DNA of 64,000 bases from Cadophora sp. MPI-SDFR-AT-0126 (GCA_020747065.1 JAGMVK010000016.1:496001-560000), one strand, 5' to 3'. Shown: positions 1-10,690, counted from the first letter of the stretch. Numbers and translations: made by a program. Notes: generated by a model not told the origin, from the sequence alone.

Positions 1-2
1 CC

Positions 3-383
3 AGATCACTTCTCGAACTCCTGCCTCAACACTCCAACAACACCGAATCTGCCATTCAAATTGCACTTCGAGAATCTGCCGTCGCTGCCGAAGCCGATAT
101 CCTCTATAGCTATGATAACAAGGGACCAAGCCCTGGTGACAAGGGCCGCAAGGTTGATCTTGGTGGCTTGGTTGATCTTGCAGAGCGGAAATGGCTCAAC
201 AAGAAGACGGAAGAGATTGTGAAGGGCGAGTACGAGGTCTTGGATAACTCGGGGGAGACTGTTCTCCTCAAAGGCAAGGGAAAGAAGAGCCCAAAGCAGA
301 AGGCTGCTAAGTTTGAGCCTGTCGTCCCTAAGGCTGGACTTGATGACGACGACTTTGAGCTTATCGATGCCCCTCTCTCTTAA
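3..383 (+). CDS. C-terminal end of an unrecognised protein (5' part outside the window)
   Basis: An open frame runs in from the window edge and stops at 381-383, giving about 126 residues with no intron. It has an Ala/Glu-rich helical stretch, a Gly/Lys turn segment (NKGPSPGDKG), a Lys-rich run (KGKGKKSPKQK) and an acidic end (DDDDFELIDAPLS). The charged, ordered-looking composition and the absence of stops up to a clean terminator support a real gene. I do not recognise the family, and no catalytic motif is visible. The start and most of the protein lie upstream of the window. Confidence 0.6.
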   Translation, partial: RSLLELLPQHSNNTESAIQIALRESAVAAEADILYSYDNKGPSPGDKGRKVDLGGLVDLAERKWLNKKTEEIVKGEYEVLDNSGETVLLKGKGKKSPKQKAAKFEPVVPKAGLDDDDFELIDAPLS

Positions 384-1471
384 TTACGTCCTGAGCGGTC
401 TCGCTTCGATGACATTCCTTTTCTGATGATGGCGTTTGGATTGGATGCATGGTATAGCCTACCCAGCTTGGGAAGGATGGCTTACCCTCTTTGTACTTTT
501 GCCACGATAATGGCTCGCTTTGGGACTTTGGGAGCGTGCAGCCTACCCGTGTACAGACTTGGGAAGGATGGCTAGGCGCTGGGGGTTCTTTGCTTGCTAG
601 CTTGTGTTTAGGCGGTGTTAAGTCTTCTGGATTGGTGCATAGCCTACCTCTGCTCGGATAGCATAGGAAGGATGGCTTGGTGCTTCGGGGTTGGTTTGCA
701 TTATTAGATACCTTTTTAGTGACTCACTGACCGATGGCTTGGCTGACTGCTTGCTTGGCTTGCTTTTACGCCGCGAGTGGTTTTATACAAATTCAATTGG
801 ATTTGTATACCGTTTGCTCCTGTCTGACTCCTTGAGACTTGAGAACATCGAGTCTGCTGATCCGGCTTCTACTCACCTCTATCCCTCACTCTTTCCTTGG
901 ATTTCTCCATCTTTTGGTTATATCTTCTTCGCTTTACTACTGCAAGCGCCTCAGCCGCTATACTGCCGCTGTTGTGTGTATATACTTCTCGAGGTTTTGA
1001 ACTCGCTTAGATGTTTACCCCGCATTGCCTTCCTACCATCAACTGCTTCCGATTCGTGGTGCCTCTCGTTTACGCTTCTGTACCTCTGCTCCCTTGTCTT
1101 TCTTATCTCATTTACGGGTATGTTGTGACCCTACGGTAATAATGACTCGAGAACGAAACGAAACGGAACGAACCTCCATGCGGGAAGCAGCGAAAGTCTA
1201 CCTGGGTTGTTCTGGGCAATGTGGGTTGGATGTGATTGGGTGCTCTCATCAACCAAGGCCTGTAAGTGTTTATCTTGAGATGGGTAGAATCACAGTTTAC
1301 GGTTACATTCTAGAAACATATAGCTTGAATCCGGAGATACAAAGATTCGAGGGCTTTGGGTTTCCACTTCGACAACACTCCTAGTCGATCCGAAAATGAT
1401 ACATTATCAGCACACAATATATACAAAAACATTCATCATTATATACACTCCTTCCCTCTGCCCTTTCCCCC
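384..1471. other. Intergenic, no gene seen
   Basis: This is the convergent space between the partial gene at the left edge and the CE5 esterase. The only structure I see is the three-copy repeat at 441-690. Open frames inside are Leu/Cys/Ser-rich and have no recognisable motif. Confidence 0.6.
441..690. repeat. Three imperfect copies of a roughly 45-60 bp motif in a 3' flank
   Basis: A motif of the form GCATRGYYTACC...TGGGAAGGATGGCT occurs at about 446-484, 535-573 and 635-680, spaced 90-100 bp apart. The core AGCCTACC and the core GGAAGGATGGCT are kept in all three copies. The sequence between them has diverged. It lies immediately downstream of the partial gene, so it could be in its 3' UTR. 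Confidence 0.6.
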
Positions 1472-2414
1472 TCACCCGTACGCCCTCCTCGTCACATTCC
1501 CACTCGTCCCATCCCCACTCGTCCCATTCCCACTCGTCCCATTCCCACTCGTCCCATTCCCACTCGTCCCATTCCCACTTGTCCCATTCCCCAGCGCCTG
1601 CGACACCACAAAATCCTTGGCCTGCGTCCCAAACTCGCGCACGTAGCTCAGATGCACAGGGATGCTATTCCCACTATCGCAGAAGCGGTCGTCGGCGGTG
1701 CAGAAGCTCTTGGTGATGGGCGCCATGGCGGCGCAGGTGGTGGTGTTGAGACGTGGGAAGATGCCGGCTTTGGTGCTGTTGCCGACGTCTTGGGGCAGGT
1801 TGGGGATGTGGCTTGGGTCGCCCATTTGGATTATTGCTATTACTGTGGGTTGGGTGTTAGTTTAAGTTTTTGGGTTGGTGGGGAGGAAACTAACTATTCT
1901 TTGAGAGAGCGGGATTTAATGGTGGTGTTGAGTTGAAGTTTGCTTCGCTGGTTCCGCACATCACATCTCCGATGACTTGCGCTCCCTACATCACATCAGT
2001 CAGTCTCCCATTCAACCATCGAGCAGCTGAGTAGCCCTTCTTGGAGGAACGACATACCTGTGAATACCCCATAAGCGCCATCTTACTACTCGGACACCGC
2101 GCCGCATAGTTCTCAATCAACTTTGTCATCCCACTCACACCCAGCCCTTCAGACGTCGTGTAATTCGTCAACGTAGCAGGATAGTCCACTGCTTCTGAAT
2201 CAGAGCCTGGCACCGTTTGCTGGACCTGTGTCGCTACGGCGCCGATTATTCCTTCACCGGGTTTCTCGGTACTCGCCCGCGCGACGATGATGTGTACGCC
2301 GGTTGCGCAGGTGGTGCTGTTGGATGTGGTGTTTGATGTTTGGCGGGTCTCGAGGGTTGGGAGCGCGGTGGTAAGAGTTGCTAGGCCGAGGGAGAAGAGA
2401 GTTGAGGTGCGCAT
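1472..2414 (-). CDS. Secreted CE5 family esterase (cutinase / acetylxylan esterase type)
   Basis: Three exons (2414-2058, 1985-1895, 1842-1472) give 272 residues. The introns have GTATGT...TAG and GTTAGT...CAG borders. A signal peptide (residues 1 to about 18) leads into a Ser/Thr/Asn-rich linker. The mature domain shows the CE5 core: VHIIVARAST, the nucleophile elbow GYSQG (116-120, Ser118, spanning intron 1), then Asp201 in ADDRFCD and His213 in IPVHLSY, with paired cysteines. Such enzymes act outside the cell on cutin or acetylated xylan; the substrate cannot be told from sequence. The C-terminal 35 residues are a Gly-Asn-Gly-Thr-Ser repeat encoded by a minisatellite and look like an N- or O-glycosylated tail. 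I chose the second in-frame Met because it starts the signal peptide. Confidence 0.88.
1501..1590. repeat. 15-bp coding minisatellite, six copies
   Basis: The unit CACTCGTCCCATTCC is repeated six times head to tail with two or three substitutions. Read on the minus strand it encodes Gly-Asn-Gly-Thr-Ser units, each containing an N-X-T sequon, at the C terminus of the CE5 esterase. The unit length is a multiple of three, so copy-number change keeps the frame. Confidence 0.92.
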
Positions 2415-2472
2415 GGCGAGTTTGGTGATGAGGTAAATTGGAATGAATGTGGATGTAGTATTAGTTGTATTA

Positions 2473-2505
2473 TACAATAGACAATAGACAGTAGACAATA
2501 ATCAA
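2473..2505. repeat. Short ACAATAG-type heptamer repeat upstream of the CE5 gene
   Basis: TACAATAGACAATAGACAG and the next bases form about four imperfect 7-bp units (ACAATAG / ACAGTAG / ACAATAA). They lie 60-90 bp upstream of the esterase start codon, so they fall in its leader or core promoter. Confidence 0.6.
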
Positions 2506-3944
2506 TATTGCGCGTGATGCTGATGGTACAGGAAATTATACTTGGAGATGGAGACAAACGGGAACACGGCGCTCATATACTTCCCCTAGGCTCGCAAGGA
2601 GGGACTGTATAAATGTGTGATACAAGCTCATCTTCAGATGAAGCAAACACAGCCTTCGTAGAAGCCGGATTGCATGCAACGCCCATCTGAAGGTGTGTTG
2701 TTTCAAGCGAGAAAAGATGTTTGAAAGCCACACTGTGGACAGCGGGAGATCAGCTTCCCCGAGGTACTTTGAATGGGCTTTATCCAATCGGATTTTTGTT
2801 TGTGGAAGAGGTGGTGAGTGCGGAACGTCCAAAGAAGCATTGGCTGCGAAGGGAGTTGGGCGTGGAACAGTGATGAAACACGGTTCTTGCTACTCGGGTC
2901 TTGCCCATCTTCGGAATGGCGACATCCAGAATCTCGCCGAGGTACAAACACCAATTACGAACAGTAGCATGGGAGGCATCGATTTGAGACTAATTCTGGA
3001 AGTGTTGCTGTTACTATTTGTTGATGTCGTCGTTCGCTTCGGATGAGACCATGTTGACGTCCCGGACGATTTTCAGCTCACATTTTTAGATCACAACTGA
3101 GGTAGCCGACACGTATCGCAACAAATTTGTCGTGATCCATCTTGCCAGGGAAATCAAAAAGTGCAGGGGGGTTAAGAGTTGACTCAAGAGGCCGAATGAA
3201 AGCCGAAAAAAAGGTCACGCTGCTGGAAATCCTGTTGCAGGATGATGTCTTTGTAATAAAAATCCAATGATCTATCAATTGGCAACAGACACGACATTCG
3301 AGCTTTCAACCCATACAAGACTAGTAGCTCGAGGTAATTGCTTCTTGGTGCAGACAATATGGATTCGTTTATGTTCAGTTTACATCGGGATGAACGAGGT
3401 CCACTCACGGAGAAATGAGCTTCGAGAAACGGAATTGACAAAGTCCCAAAGAGAAGACTTCAGGCCAAATGAAATTACATAACAGATGAGAAAGATGTCG
3501 ACCAGAACAGCGGGAAAAGCAGATGCAGAACATTCAAGGAAGGAGGACGGTCGAGAAGCGCGGTATGGAAAGCGCTCTGCAGTACTTTCTAATATCTTCA
3601 TTTGATAGGCATGCCGACGCTTGTCAACTAGCTCAGAAGTTGTCAAGATCGCGCGTTGACATCCAAGCCACAGGTATGTGGAGAAGGAAAGATAATGAAG
3701 GTTGTAATCTGAGAGCGGTGGTTGGAAGGGATGGAATTCTCGAAGGTGGGATTTCATGTGGCACGGATCCCCCACTTTCCACTTCGGGCGTATCTCAACC
3801 TCAATTCCACAGCATTTCAATGACAACACACTTCCAGCCTTATCGCGTAACACCAATCGCGAAGGTGGACATCATATGAAGAAGCAGTCTAGATGCAAAG
3901 CTCGCCCGAGTTTGCAATAGATCAGGAACAATGGAATGATCCGG

Positions 3945-3965
3945 CCGGCACTCAACCCATGCCGG
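3945..3965. promoter_or_regulatory. Perfect inverted repeat CCGGCA-N9-TGCCGG upstream of the P450
   Basis: Six-base arms are separated by nine bases, about 135 bp before the P450 start codon. The CCG...CGG halves resemble sites bound by dimeric Zn2Cys6 regulators. This is inferred from shape only; no matching regulator is assigned. Confidence 0.35.
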
Positions 3966-4098
3966 GGAATTATCAAATTGACTATCCATCCACCTTTGAT
4001 GTAGATGACTCCCCCATGACTCCCACTACTTGACGATTTCTAATTCTTCTTTCCTCTTGCAGTAACCTCAGTCGAATTACACACGCTTCGCATACATC

Positions 4099-5621
4099 AT
4101 GGGGCTCGTCGAGGCGCTTCTCAATGCCCTGTTGAACCACCCACTGCTCGCAGTCCTCGTCATTTCGACCTCTCTGTTCCTGTCTCGCTGCATCTACCGG
4201 ATAACGCTTCACCCACTCGCACACATCCCAGGACCTCTGCTGTGGAAAACCTCGTCTCTATGGCTATACTACCATTCATACATTGGTGACGAAGCGACCG
4301 TCATTCATGCCGCACACGCTCGATACGGACCCCTTGTTCGAGTTTCGCCGAACGAAGTCGATATTGGCGACGCAGATGCTATAAATGCTATTTATGTGTC
4401 GAGAGGTGGATTTCTCAAGGCTCCATGCTATGCGAACTTCGATATCGATGGACATCCCACTATTTTCTCTGCGCTGGATCCCGATCACAGAGCTACACGG
4501 GCGAAAGCTGTGGTTCCGATGTTCTCCACCAAGAGCATAAGAGAAAATGAGACGGCGCTGTATGGATGTGTAGACCGGATGGTAGATCGAATGCAAGAAG
4601 AGGCCATGACAGGACGTCCAGTCAATGTTTTGAACCTGTCAAGGAGTCTGGCTGTGGACGCTGTTTCGACACATCTGTTCCAGGAGAACTACAATGGTAC
4701 CTCTGAGAAGGGAAAGACTCTCTCGGTATCTGCATTTGTGGATGCTTTTGTTGCCGTTGGCCGATTCTTCTACTTGCCTACAACTGTGTTCATCTGGCTA
4801 GAATGGGCTATTGAAAAATGCTTTCCAGATGAGCATACCGCTACGTCGATGCAGGTTGTGGACAAGTTCGTAGAACAGCTTGTTGATTCGACGCTTCAAG
4901 GCGCTCAGAACTACCCTGGTCGATTGATTCCTCTTGGAATTGAGAGGACTGAAGTTATGGCACAGTGTAAAGATCTCATTTTTGCTGGAACGGACTCCAC
5001 TGGAATGAACCTTTCAACTATCTGCCGTAATCTTGCGTTGCATCCCGAAAAGTACGTATCACCACTCGGTTTCGGAAATAAATTGCTGATAATCTGTGCA
5101 GGTACGACATTCTTCGTAGAGAAGTCCTTGCCAACGCAAATGCCGGCGAGAAAAAGCAAGATATTCAGGCACTACCATATCTGTCTGGCGTCGTCAGAGA
5201 AGGCCTCCGTCTCAGCATGGCCAACCCCACAAGGTTACCTCACATTGTTCCAAACGGCGGCTGGACATTTAAAGGCACTCACTTCCCCACCGGCACTCTC
5301 GTTGGTTGCTCGGCCACAGAGCTCCATTTGAATCCAGAAGTTTACTCCAACCCGTACAGCTTTCAGCCCGAAAGGTGGCTTGAGGAGAACATTACCCCAG
5401 ACGCCAGCAAGTCTTTCTTTGCATTTGGAGCTGGCTCGAGAGCTTGTATCGCGCGCAATCTGGCGACTGTGGAGTTGTATATGGCGACGGAGAAGATGGC
5501 AGAGAGGGATGTGTTGAGAGGGGCTAAGGCGGTGCAGGATAAGATTGAGATCTATGAGTGGTTTAACTCTAGTGTGAAGGGGGAGAAGATTGAGCTTATC
5601 TGGGAGAAGGTCAGTGTTTAG
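4099..5621 (+). CDS. Cytochrome P450 monooxygenase
   Basis: Two exons (4099-5051, 5102-5621) give 490 residues, normal for a fungal microsomal P450. An N-terminal membrane helix (about 12-32) is followed by the Pro-rich hinge HIPGP. The I-helix oxygen-binding motif AGTDST is at 296-301, the K-helix ExxR at 351-354 (EGLR), the FQPERW segment follows, and the haem loop is FGAGSRAC with Cys433. After the cysteine the sequence reads CIARN; the Gly usually at +2 is Ala, a common fungal variant. The intron joins Lys318 cleanly (GTACGT...CAG). No biosynthetic backbone gene lies beside it, so the substrate is unknown. The upstream inverted repeat at 3945-3965 may regulate it. Confidence 0.93.
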
Positions 5622-5891
5622 AGAGAGTTGATATCATGTGAATCAGCTTGTTCATTATGAATTCGTTGAATTTATTCCATGAAGTTTCCATTTGCCCCTT
5701 TCATTTTCTCTGGTTTCTTGGGAGGCGACTTTCCGACATTGTCATGTTCGGGCATTTTACACCCGCGGCCGTCAAAGCAAGTCTACCCGGAGGCCGCAAA
5801 AGGTTAAAGAAAAGGGTATGCATACTATGGAACGAGCTTTTCCGCAGACATAGTCTCGCGGTTGCTTGAGTTGACAAATGCTTTTCCTTAA

Positions 5892-6284
5892 GCCAGCCTC
5901 AATGATATATCACTAGCTATCTCACGCATCCAGATACCAGAATATGGAGATCAACGTCCCATCACAAAGGGTGGCAAGCGGCGAGAACCTACCGAGGGCC
6001 CTAGCTTCGACTCCCATATCTACGAGGCCCTTATTCAGGAAGTCATATCTGCTCGAGCCTGTGGACATGATCATGTAAACGCTTTCCGCGCTCTGCTATC
6101 TCGAAAACGGAAAGACTCGGCGCAGGACGCTTCTCAAAGTGACCACTGGCTTTGCTATGGAGGTGGGAGTGGCTTTGGAGGATATTGCTCGTATGGTCGG
6201 AAGCGATTTCATCGGCGAACGCGAGTTTGGGAAGTCGAAACTAATAGGGAAAGCTTGAAGGAGGCATCCATCTCAGTTCCCTGA
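5892..6284 (+). pseudogene. Remnant C-terminal part of a calcineurin-like metallophosphoesterase
   Basis: An open stretch without a usable start follows an in-frame TAA at 5889. It reads IPEYGDQRPITKGGKRREPT, then SHIYEALIQEV, the metal-binding GHDHVN and, further on, LCYGGGSGFGGYCSYGRKRF and TRVWEVETN. These match, from memory, the end of fungal calcineurin-like phosphoesterases, including the GHDH metal-ligand loop and the Gly-rich GFGGY segment. The N-terminal metal-binding half is absent: the preceding 270 bp show only unrelated frames. It is therefore a truncated relic just downstream of the P450 rather than a working gene. It could still be the last exon of a gene whose earlier exons I failed to find. 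Confidence 0.5.
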
Positions 6285-6332
6285 GATGTAAACAATGACT
6301 GACCCAACGTTACCCAATCACATAAAGAGGAG

Positions 6333-7622
6333 CTACTTTCGACGGCATTTTACGGAACAAGCAGATTTGCAGCACGATCTTCTCAAGAGATACACAAATC
6401 GCGGAAAGTGCAGAGATGTAGACCACTCTCCAGAACTCTCTAACAAGGCTTCCCAGTATCGATCACATCTCGTCTGAGCATAGTGACAGCCGTTCACATT
6501 GACGACATCTGAATCTCCTGCATCATAAATCATAAATCCATTATATCCCTTCACGCCCTCAGAGTTCGCCAAGACCGTAGGCAGGCTGTTGGATGGAATG
6601 TAGAAGTAATCCCCTGCTTCAGCTTTGTCGCCCGGAAGACCAACGTGCAGCTTCGCATTTGCAGAAGCGCCATTTGCGAGATAGCCTGGCCAGTCAGCAA
6701 AATTGAAGCTACCAGCACCATCAGGGTTCTGGCTCGAGTTTTTGACAAGATCTGCAGCTCCGCAGTAGTTGTTGTAGAATTGGATCCCTGAAAAGTGCAG
6801 ATCGTAAGTGAATGTCTCAAGATATCAATTGGGTTGGAATGAAAGCTTACAGAGGTAGTCATATTGCGCTTCCATCATGGAGTGGCCCATATTTCCCTCT
6901 GGGAGAGGGCATTGTGGTGCACCGGAGATGTAGTAAGTGTTGCTGGAATCGCTGGGGAAGTAGCCACGGAGAGAGTTGACGAGTGTGCCCAGGTAATCCT
7001 GCGCTTCGTTGTTCTGATTACTTCCGATGTCGATGTCCCAACCGTCGAGCTAGAGATGGGAAGGTCAGCAAGACATCTTCGACGGATGAATGACAGAGAA
7101 GGGGAAAAGGGATCACTTACGTATGAATTACCGAACGGTCTGGGACTGTTAGATGTGTGCTCCGGTCGAGCATAGCTATTCCACAGCGAGTACGCCACGC
7201 CTGAAGCGTTACCCTTGCTGGTCAATTGCCAGTCGGTATCTGCGCCACCAATGGCGGCAAATGTTCGCTTGCCTTTCGAGTGGCAGGTATCGATGTCGCT
7301 GGCTACACCGTCACAGTTGGAGAAAGAGCCATCAGAATTGATGGTACACTCTCCGAAAGTACCGTGAGGATAAGCTCCGTTGCCGAAATGGTTCAGGAAC
7401 GAGAGGATCAAAATATCAGGTCCTTCGCCAGCATTGCAATATGCTGCCAGTTTACGTTGGTTGTTTGCTCCCTGAAGAGATGTTGGTCAATCCCTTTGAA
7501 TCATGTCATGAATCAAAGTCCACTTTGATGTTTTGAGGACGTACCCAGTACATAGCTAGCTCAGAGCTTGCTACGACGCGAGCAGTAGCTGCTGCGAGAA
7601 GTAATCCGATTGATGAGTGCAT
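6333..7622 (-). CDS. Secreted GH18 (class III chitinase fold) protein lacking the catalytic glutamate
   Basis: Four exons (7622-7545, 7471-7121, 7049-6851, 6787-6333) give 360 residues. The signal peptide covers about 1-19. The GH18 barrel begins with LAMYWGANNQ and ILILSFLNHFG. The strand carrying the DxxDxDxE motif reads LDGWDIDIG at 144-152, so the general acid Glu is Gly152. The partner segments GAPQCPLPEG and YLWIQFYNNYC are intact, as is the later GYNGFMIYDA. The disulphide cysteines and barrel look sound. Known members with this Glu lost bind chitin or glycans, or inhibit other enzymes, rather than cleave, so I infer a chitinase-like lectin. Introns all have GTRNGT donors and keep phase. 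The Cys/Arg-rich last 20 residues could hide a missed intron. Confidence 0.85.
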
Positions 7623-9829
7623 CTTGGGGTGTCTGGCAATAGAGTTGGGTACAATTGGAGGTGTCTCTTGCTTGTTATTTCCGTTTCCAGGGCTGCCTGG
7701 ACTGTGATATATATACTTCTCATGGTGTAGAAGCGGCATGTTTATTTAGGAAACATTTCAAGCTAGGTCATTGATGCTGCGCCAAAACAGGACGCCTGTA
7801 ATCTACCATTACTTGTCAAGTTGATGTCATACCCAATCGCTGAACCACATGGAGGATTTCCCGGGCCCTGCCAGCAGGAAGTAGGACGAAGCCCCACTGG
7901 TGGATCACTATGCCGGATCTCCTAATCCGAACATTCCTTTGAATTTTGGGTTGCACTTGCTATTGAGATCTACACTTTCGGGGCCAGCAAGATATTGATA
8001 CGTTGGCAAGTTCAGAAGCCGATGCTTGATGTTAAGTTGCTTAAGCTCTAGGGGTAGCAGTCGCTAAAGCACTTACCCCTGAGTTGAAAGCCTCCTCTCG
8101 ACGCGCCATCACGGAGACGCCAGTGGAAATCAACCTAGCGGGAATACTTTGATCTCGGAAGCTGCTAAACAAGTTCCTCGAAAATCTTGTGCTTGCACAC
8201 CAAGCTCAAGATCAGCAGGCATGTAGGTGTCAAACATGAAGATCCTCTCTCCCACTAGGTCTATCGCAAATACTTTCTGCTTTTAGGTCAGCGACTATTT
8301 AAGCTTATCTTGTGAACTTTGTAGGGCTCCAGAAGAACATGTTCCGTTCGAAGCTAATCGAAAGAAGCTTTCCGTTTAGTGACTTTAGGGACCGGACCGG
8401 CACTATTGTCTCGCACGCTATCCTGATCACGTACATCTGGAGGGATGGACGATACGAGAAAGCCGGGACTCCACATGCACATGTTTGCAAAAGAGGCTCG
8501 AAAGATTCGAATGAATTAGCACCGCTAGCTGCGAGAGCTTTGCAGAAGTTTGACAGGATTACGGGCATGAAAGTATGTTCCCGTATGGATTTTGAGATGT
8601 GTCCCCTGGGATAGTTTCGTACGGAAACCAACAAGTTGAAGGTCCTGGTACTTCTCAAGGGGCTTGACTGGCAAAACTCTGACATTGCACCGAGAGAGCC
8701 CAAGGAAAGGGTCTGAGGACGTCGAGCATTACGGCTTGTTGACAACAAATTGAAAAAAGCATTTGCTGAGATCAATGACAGCGGGAAACTGATGAAGAAA
8801 ACTTGACGAGAATTTGCAACCTTCCATAGAGTGTATCAGCTTATAGCTAATGTCCAGAAGGGCGGAAGTATTCGTCATCGAGACATGGGGGAGAATTGTA
8901 GTGTCATCCATGAATTTGAAGAGCGATACGGTTGAGTCGAAAATGCACACAGCTCGAACGGCTCGAGACAGCGGAGAATCGAGAAATACGGCAGGCTCAG
9001 TGATGGAGCAAGTCCATGAAGATTAAACAGTAGTGAAGTACTGTAATGTGAGCAGCTGCCACTTTAACCTGAGCCGAGAGAGGGCATTGCTGAGTATGCA
9101 CCGAGAGATTGCCTTGGCCTTCGGCTACACGATCCTCGTCTTGTATCCAAGCACAGATCCTATTCTGGCTTTTTAGAAGAGATTATTCCCCGCCTGCATG
9201 GTGCTTCCTGTAAAAGCCCGATTGAACCTCCTAGGTCATCTTTTAAGCATCCAATATGATTATTGGGGGGCTGCGGTCTGAAACCACGGGAAGTCGGAGA
9301 GACTGGTAGGAGAACATTTGAGTGCTCCTGTAGCAATGTCCAGAGGTAGTCATAGACAAGTTGTTTTAGCACGTATCGGCTGGGGATGAACGCTGTAGCG
9401 AACTCCCATTGAGGAGATCTGAAGCGATGTGAGGGCAACCTCCAGAAAGGCTCCAGTGTGAGGATGTGACTCCTTTGCGATTATACCGGCATCACCCTTG
9501 AACAAAGATGTACGATAAACGATTCGTATGGATATGTTGTTGGGTAGCTTCAAATTGATTGTGGAGAATGACTATTGAAAGATTGCGGGGTGACAGATGT
9601 ATGATTGTTGGCTGGTGAAAGAGGGATGACTGAAATTCTGGGTAGCAAAACTTTGAGGGATGATCAATCGACGGGTATCCTGCCTCTTGTAGAGGCAAGT
9701 ATCATCAAATTTCGGGTAGCAGCAAGTTGGGCCAATTTCCCAAATTGGCCCTGTGCTACATCCCTCATCACAGAACAGATCTCCTTGATATGTTGGTGAA
9801 GCGCTGTGAACGAGCGACAGAAATGGAGT
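7623..9829. other. 2.2 kb gene-poor stretch, no clear gene
   Basis: I see no intact gene. Minus-strand frames at about 8300-8950 contain FKFMDDTTIL followed by broken frames, faintly like a reverse-transcriptase palm, but too little to call an element. Frames at 9160-9700 have no recognisable family. No terminal repeats or target duplications were seen. Confidence 0.5.
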
Positions 9830-10690
9830 TCAAAAATCGCCAAAGTACTTTCTCCTCACCATTTCCATTTGCAGTTCCTCCACCTTTGGCTCCAGAAACT
9901 TATCAACCTCTTCTCTCCAAAACTCATTGTACGGATTGACATGCCATGCACTAGTATATTCCCAATATTCTGGCCACCATCCCGCTGTTTCCCAATCAAT
10001 AATTCCGACGACCTCATCTCCTCGGACCATAATGTTCATTGTGCTCAAATCCCCATGTGTGAATGTTGGTTTGCTGTAAGATTGATTATGCCACTCCACA
10101 AGCTTGTTTGCGTCGGGCGCATTTTCATTTCCACCTTCGTAGCCTTCACGCAGGTATCTGTGGAAGTCTTGTACAGTATCAAATGGCCCGTGGTACGACC
10201 CTCCAGAGAGTCGACCATCAAACAGTGGTCCGCCTGCGATGTTCGATATTCCTTGACCCGGAGGAGCGGGAATGCGCCGCATCTCGTCGGCCATGTTCTT
10301 AATCTGGGCTAAAATCTTCTTCTTGGATTCTGCACTTCGTTCTAGCCATTTGTCTCTCAATATGTGTCCTTGCACCCTCTCCATCAATATGTACTTGTGT
10401 CCTTTCCGTTCAAAAGCGCAGTGAACCTTGGGAACGGGTATCGAGGTGTGCGTAGCGACAAATTGCATTGTTGCTGCTTCGGCAGGTTGTCCCAAAGTCA
10501 CAACTTTAATGCAGAGATTCTTCGAAAGTATGAGAACGGGACCATGGCGGGGCAGAATACGTCTCAAAAGTCGAAGCGTTGCAAGCACGAAGAACCGTCG
10601 AAGGGGTGTCTCGTTGATACTCAGGTCAGGCTTGAATTGGGTGTTTTTGGGCAAGGAGAAGAAAGGGATAGTCGAATCCCTTTCCCCCAT
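9830..10690 (-). CDS. Aminoglycoside-phosphotransferase (APH) fold protein, kinase-like
   Basis: A single exon encodes 286 residues. The N-lobe shows VLILSKNLCIKV (the lysine of the kinase fold), then HTSIPVPKVH and the linker YILMERVQG. The C-lobe has the Brenner motif HGDLSTMN (212-219, catalytic Asp214 and Asn219) and the metal-binding GIIDWETAGWWPEYWE (Asp232). This matches the large fungal APH-like family, whose members phosphorylate small hydroxyl compounds or have unknown substrates. It does not imply drug resistance. The nearest gene is bystin, in divergent orientation, with no obvious link. The ATG at 10690 is chosen because it gives the usual N-lobe length. Confidence 0.85.
   Translation of the reverse strand: MGERDSTIPFFSLPKNTQFKPDLSINETPLRRFFVLATLRLLRRILPRHGPVLILSKNLCIKVVTLGQPAEAATMQFVATHTSIPVPKVHCAFERKGHKYILMERVQGHILRDKWLERSAESKKKILAQIKNMADEMRRIPAPPGQGISNIAGGPLFDGRLSGGSYHGPFDTVQDFHRYLREGYEGGNENAPDANKLVEWHNQSYSKPTFTHGDLSTMNIMVRGDEVVGIIDWETAGWWPEYWEYTSAWHVNPYNEFWREEVDKFLEPKVEELQMEMVRRKYFGDF

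Larger units (their letters stand above)
2415..4098. other. Intergenic between CE5 esterase and P450, no gene seen
   Basis: These genes point away from each other, so the 1.7 kb holds both upstream regions. Open frames of up to 158 codons occur on both strands, but they lack motifs, biased composition or splice-linked continuations. I see the heptamer repeat near the esterase and one inverted repeat near the P450, nothing else. Confidence 0.55.

Noticed and set aside
1396..1716. His/Ser repeat frame on the plus strand across the minisatellite
   Set aside because: It is the antisense shadow of the CE5 C-terminal exon, whose catalytic motifs and splice sites fix the minus strand.
3380..3856. 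158-codon minus-strand frame upstream of the P450
   Set aside because: No recognisable motif, irregular composition, and equally long frames on the opposite strand.
8061..8080. GCTAAAGCACTTACCC resembling the same palindrome
   Set aside because: It lies 12 kb outside the quinate cluster with no gene beside it; one half does not match.
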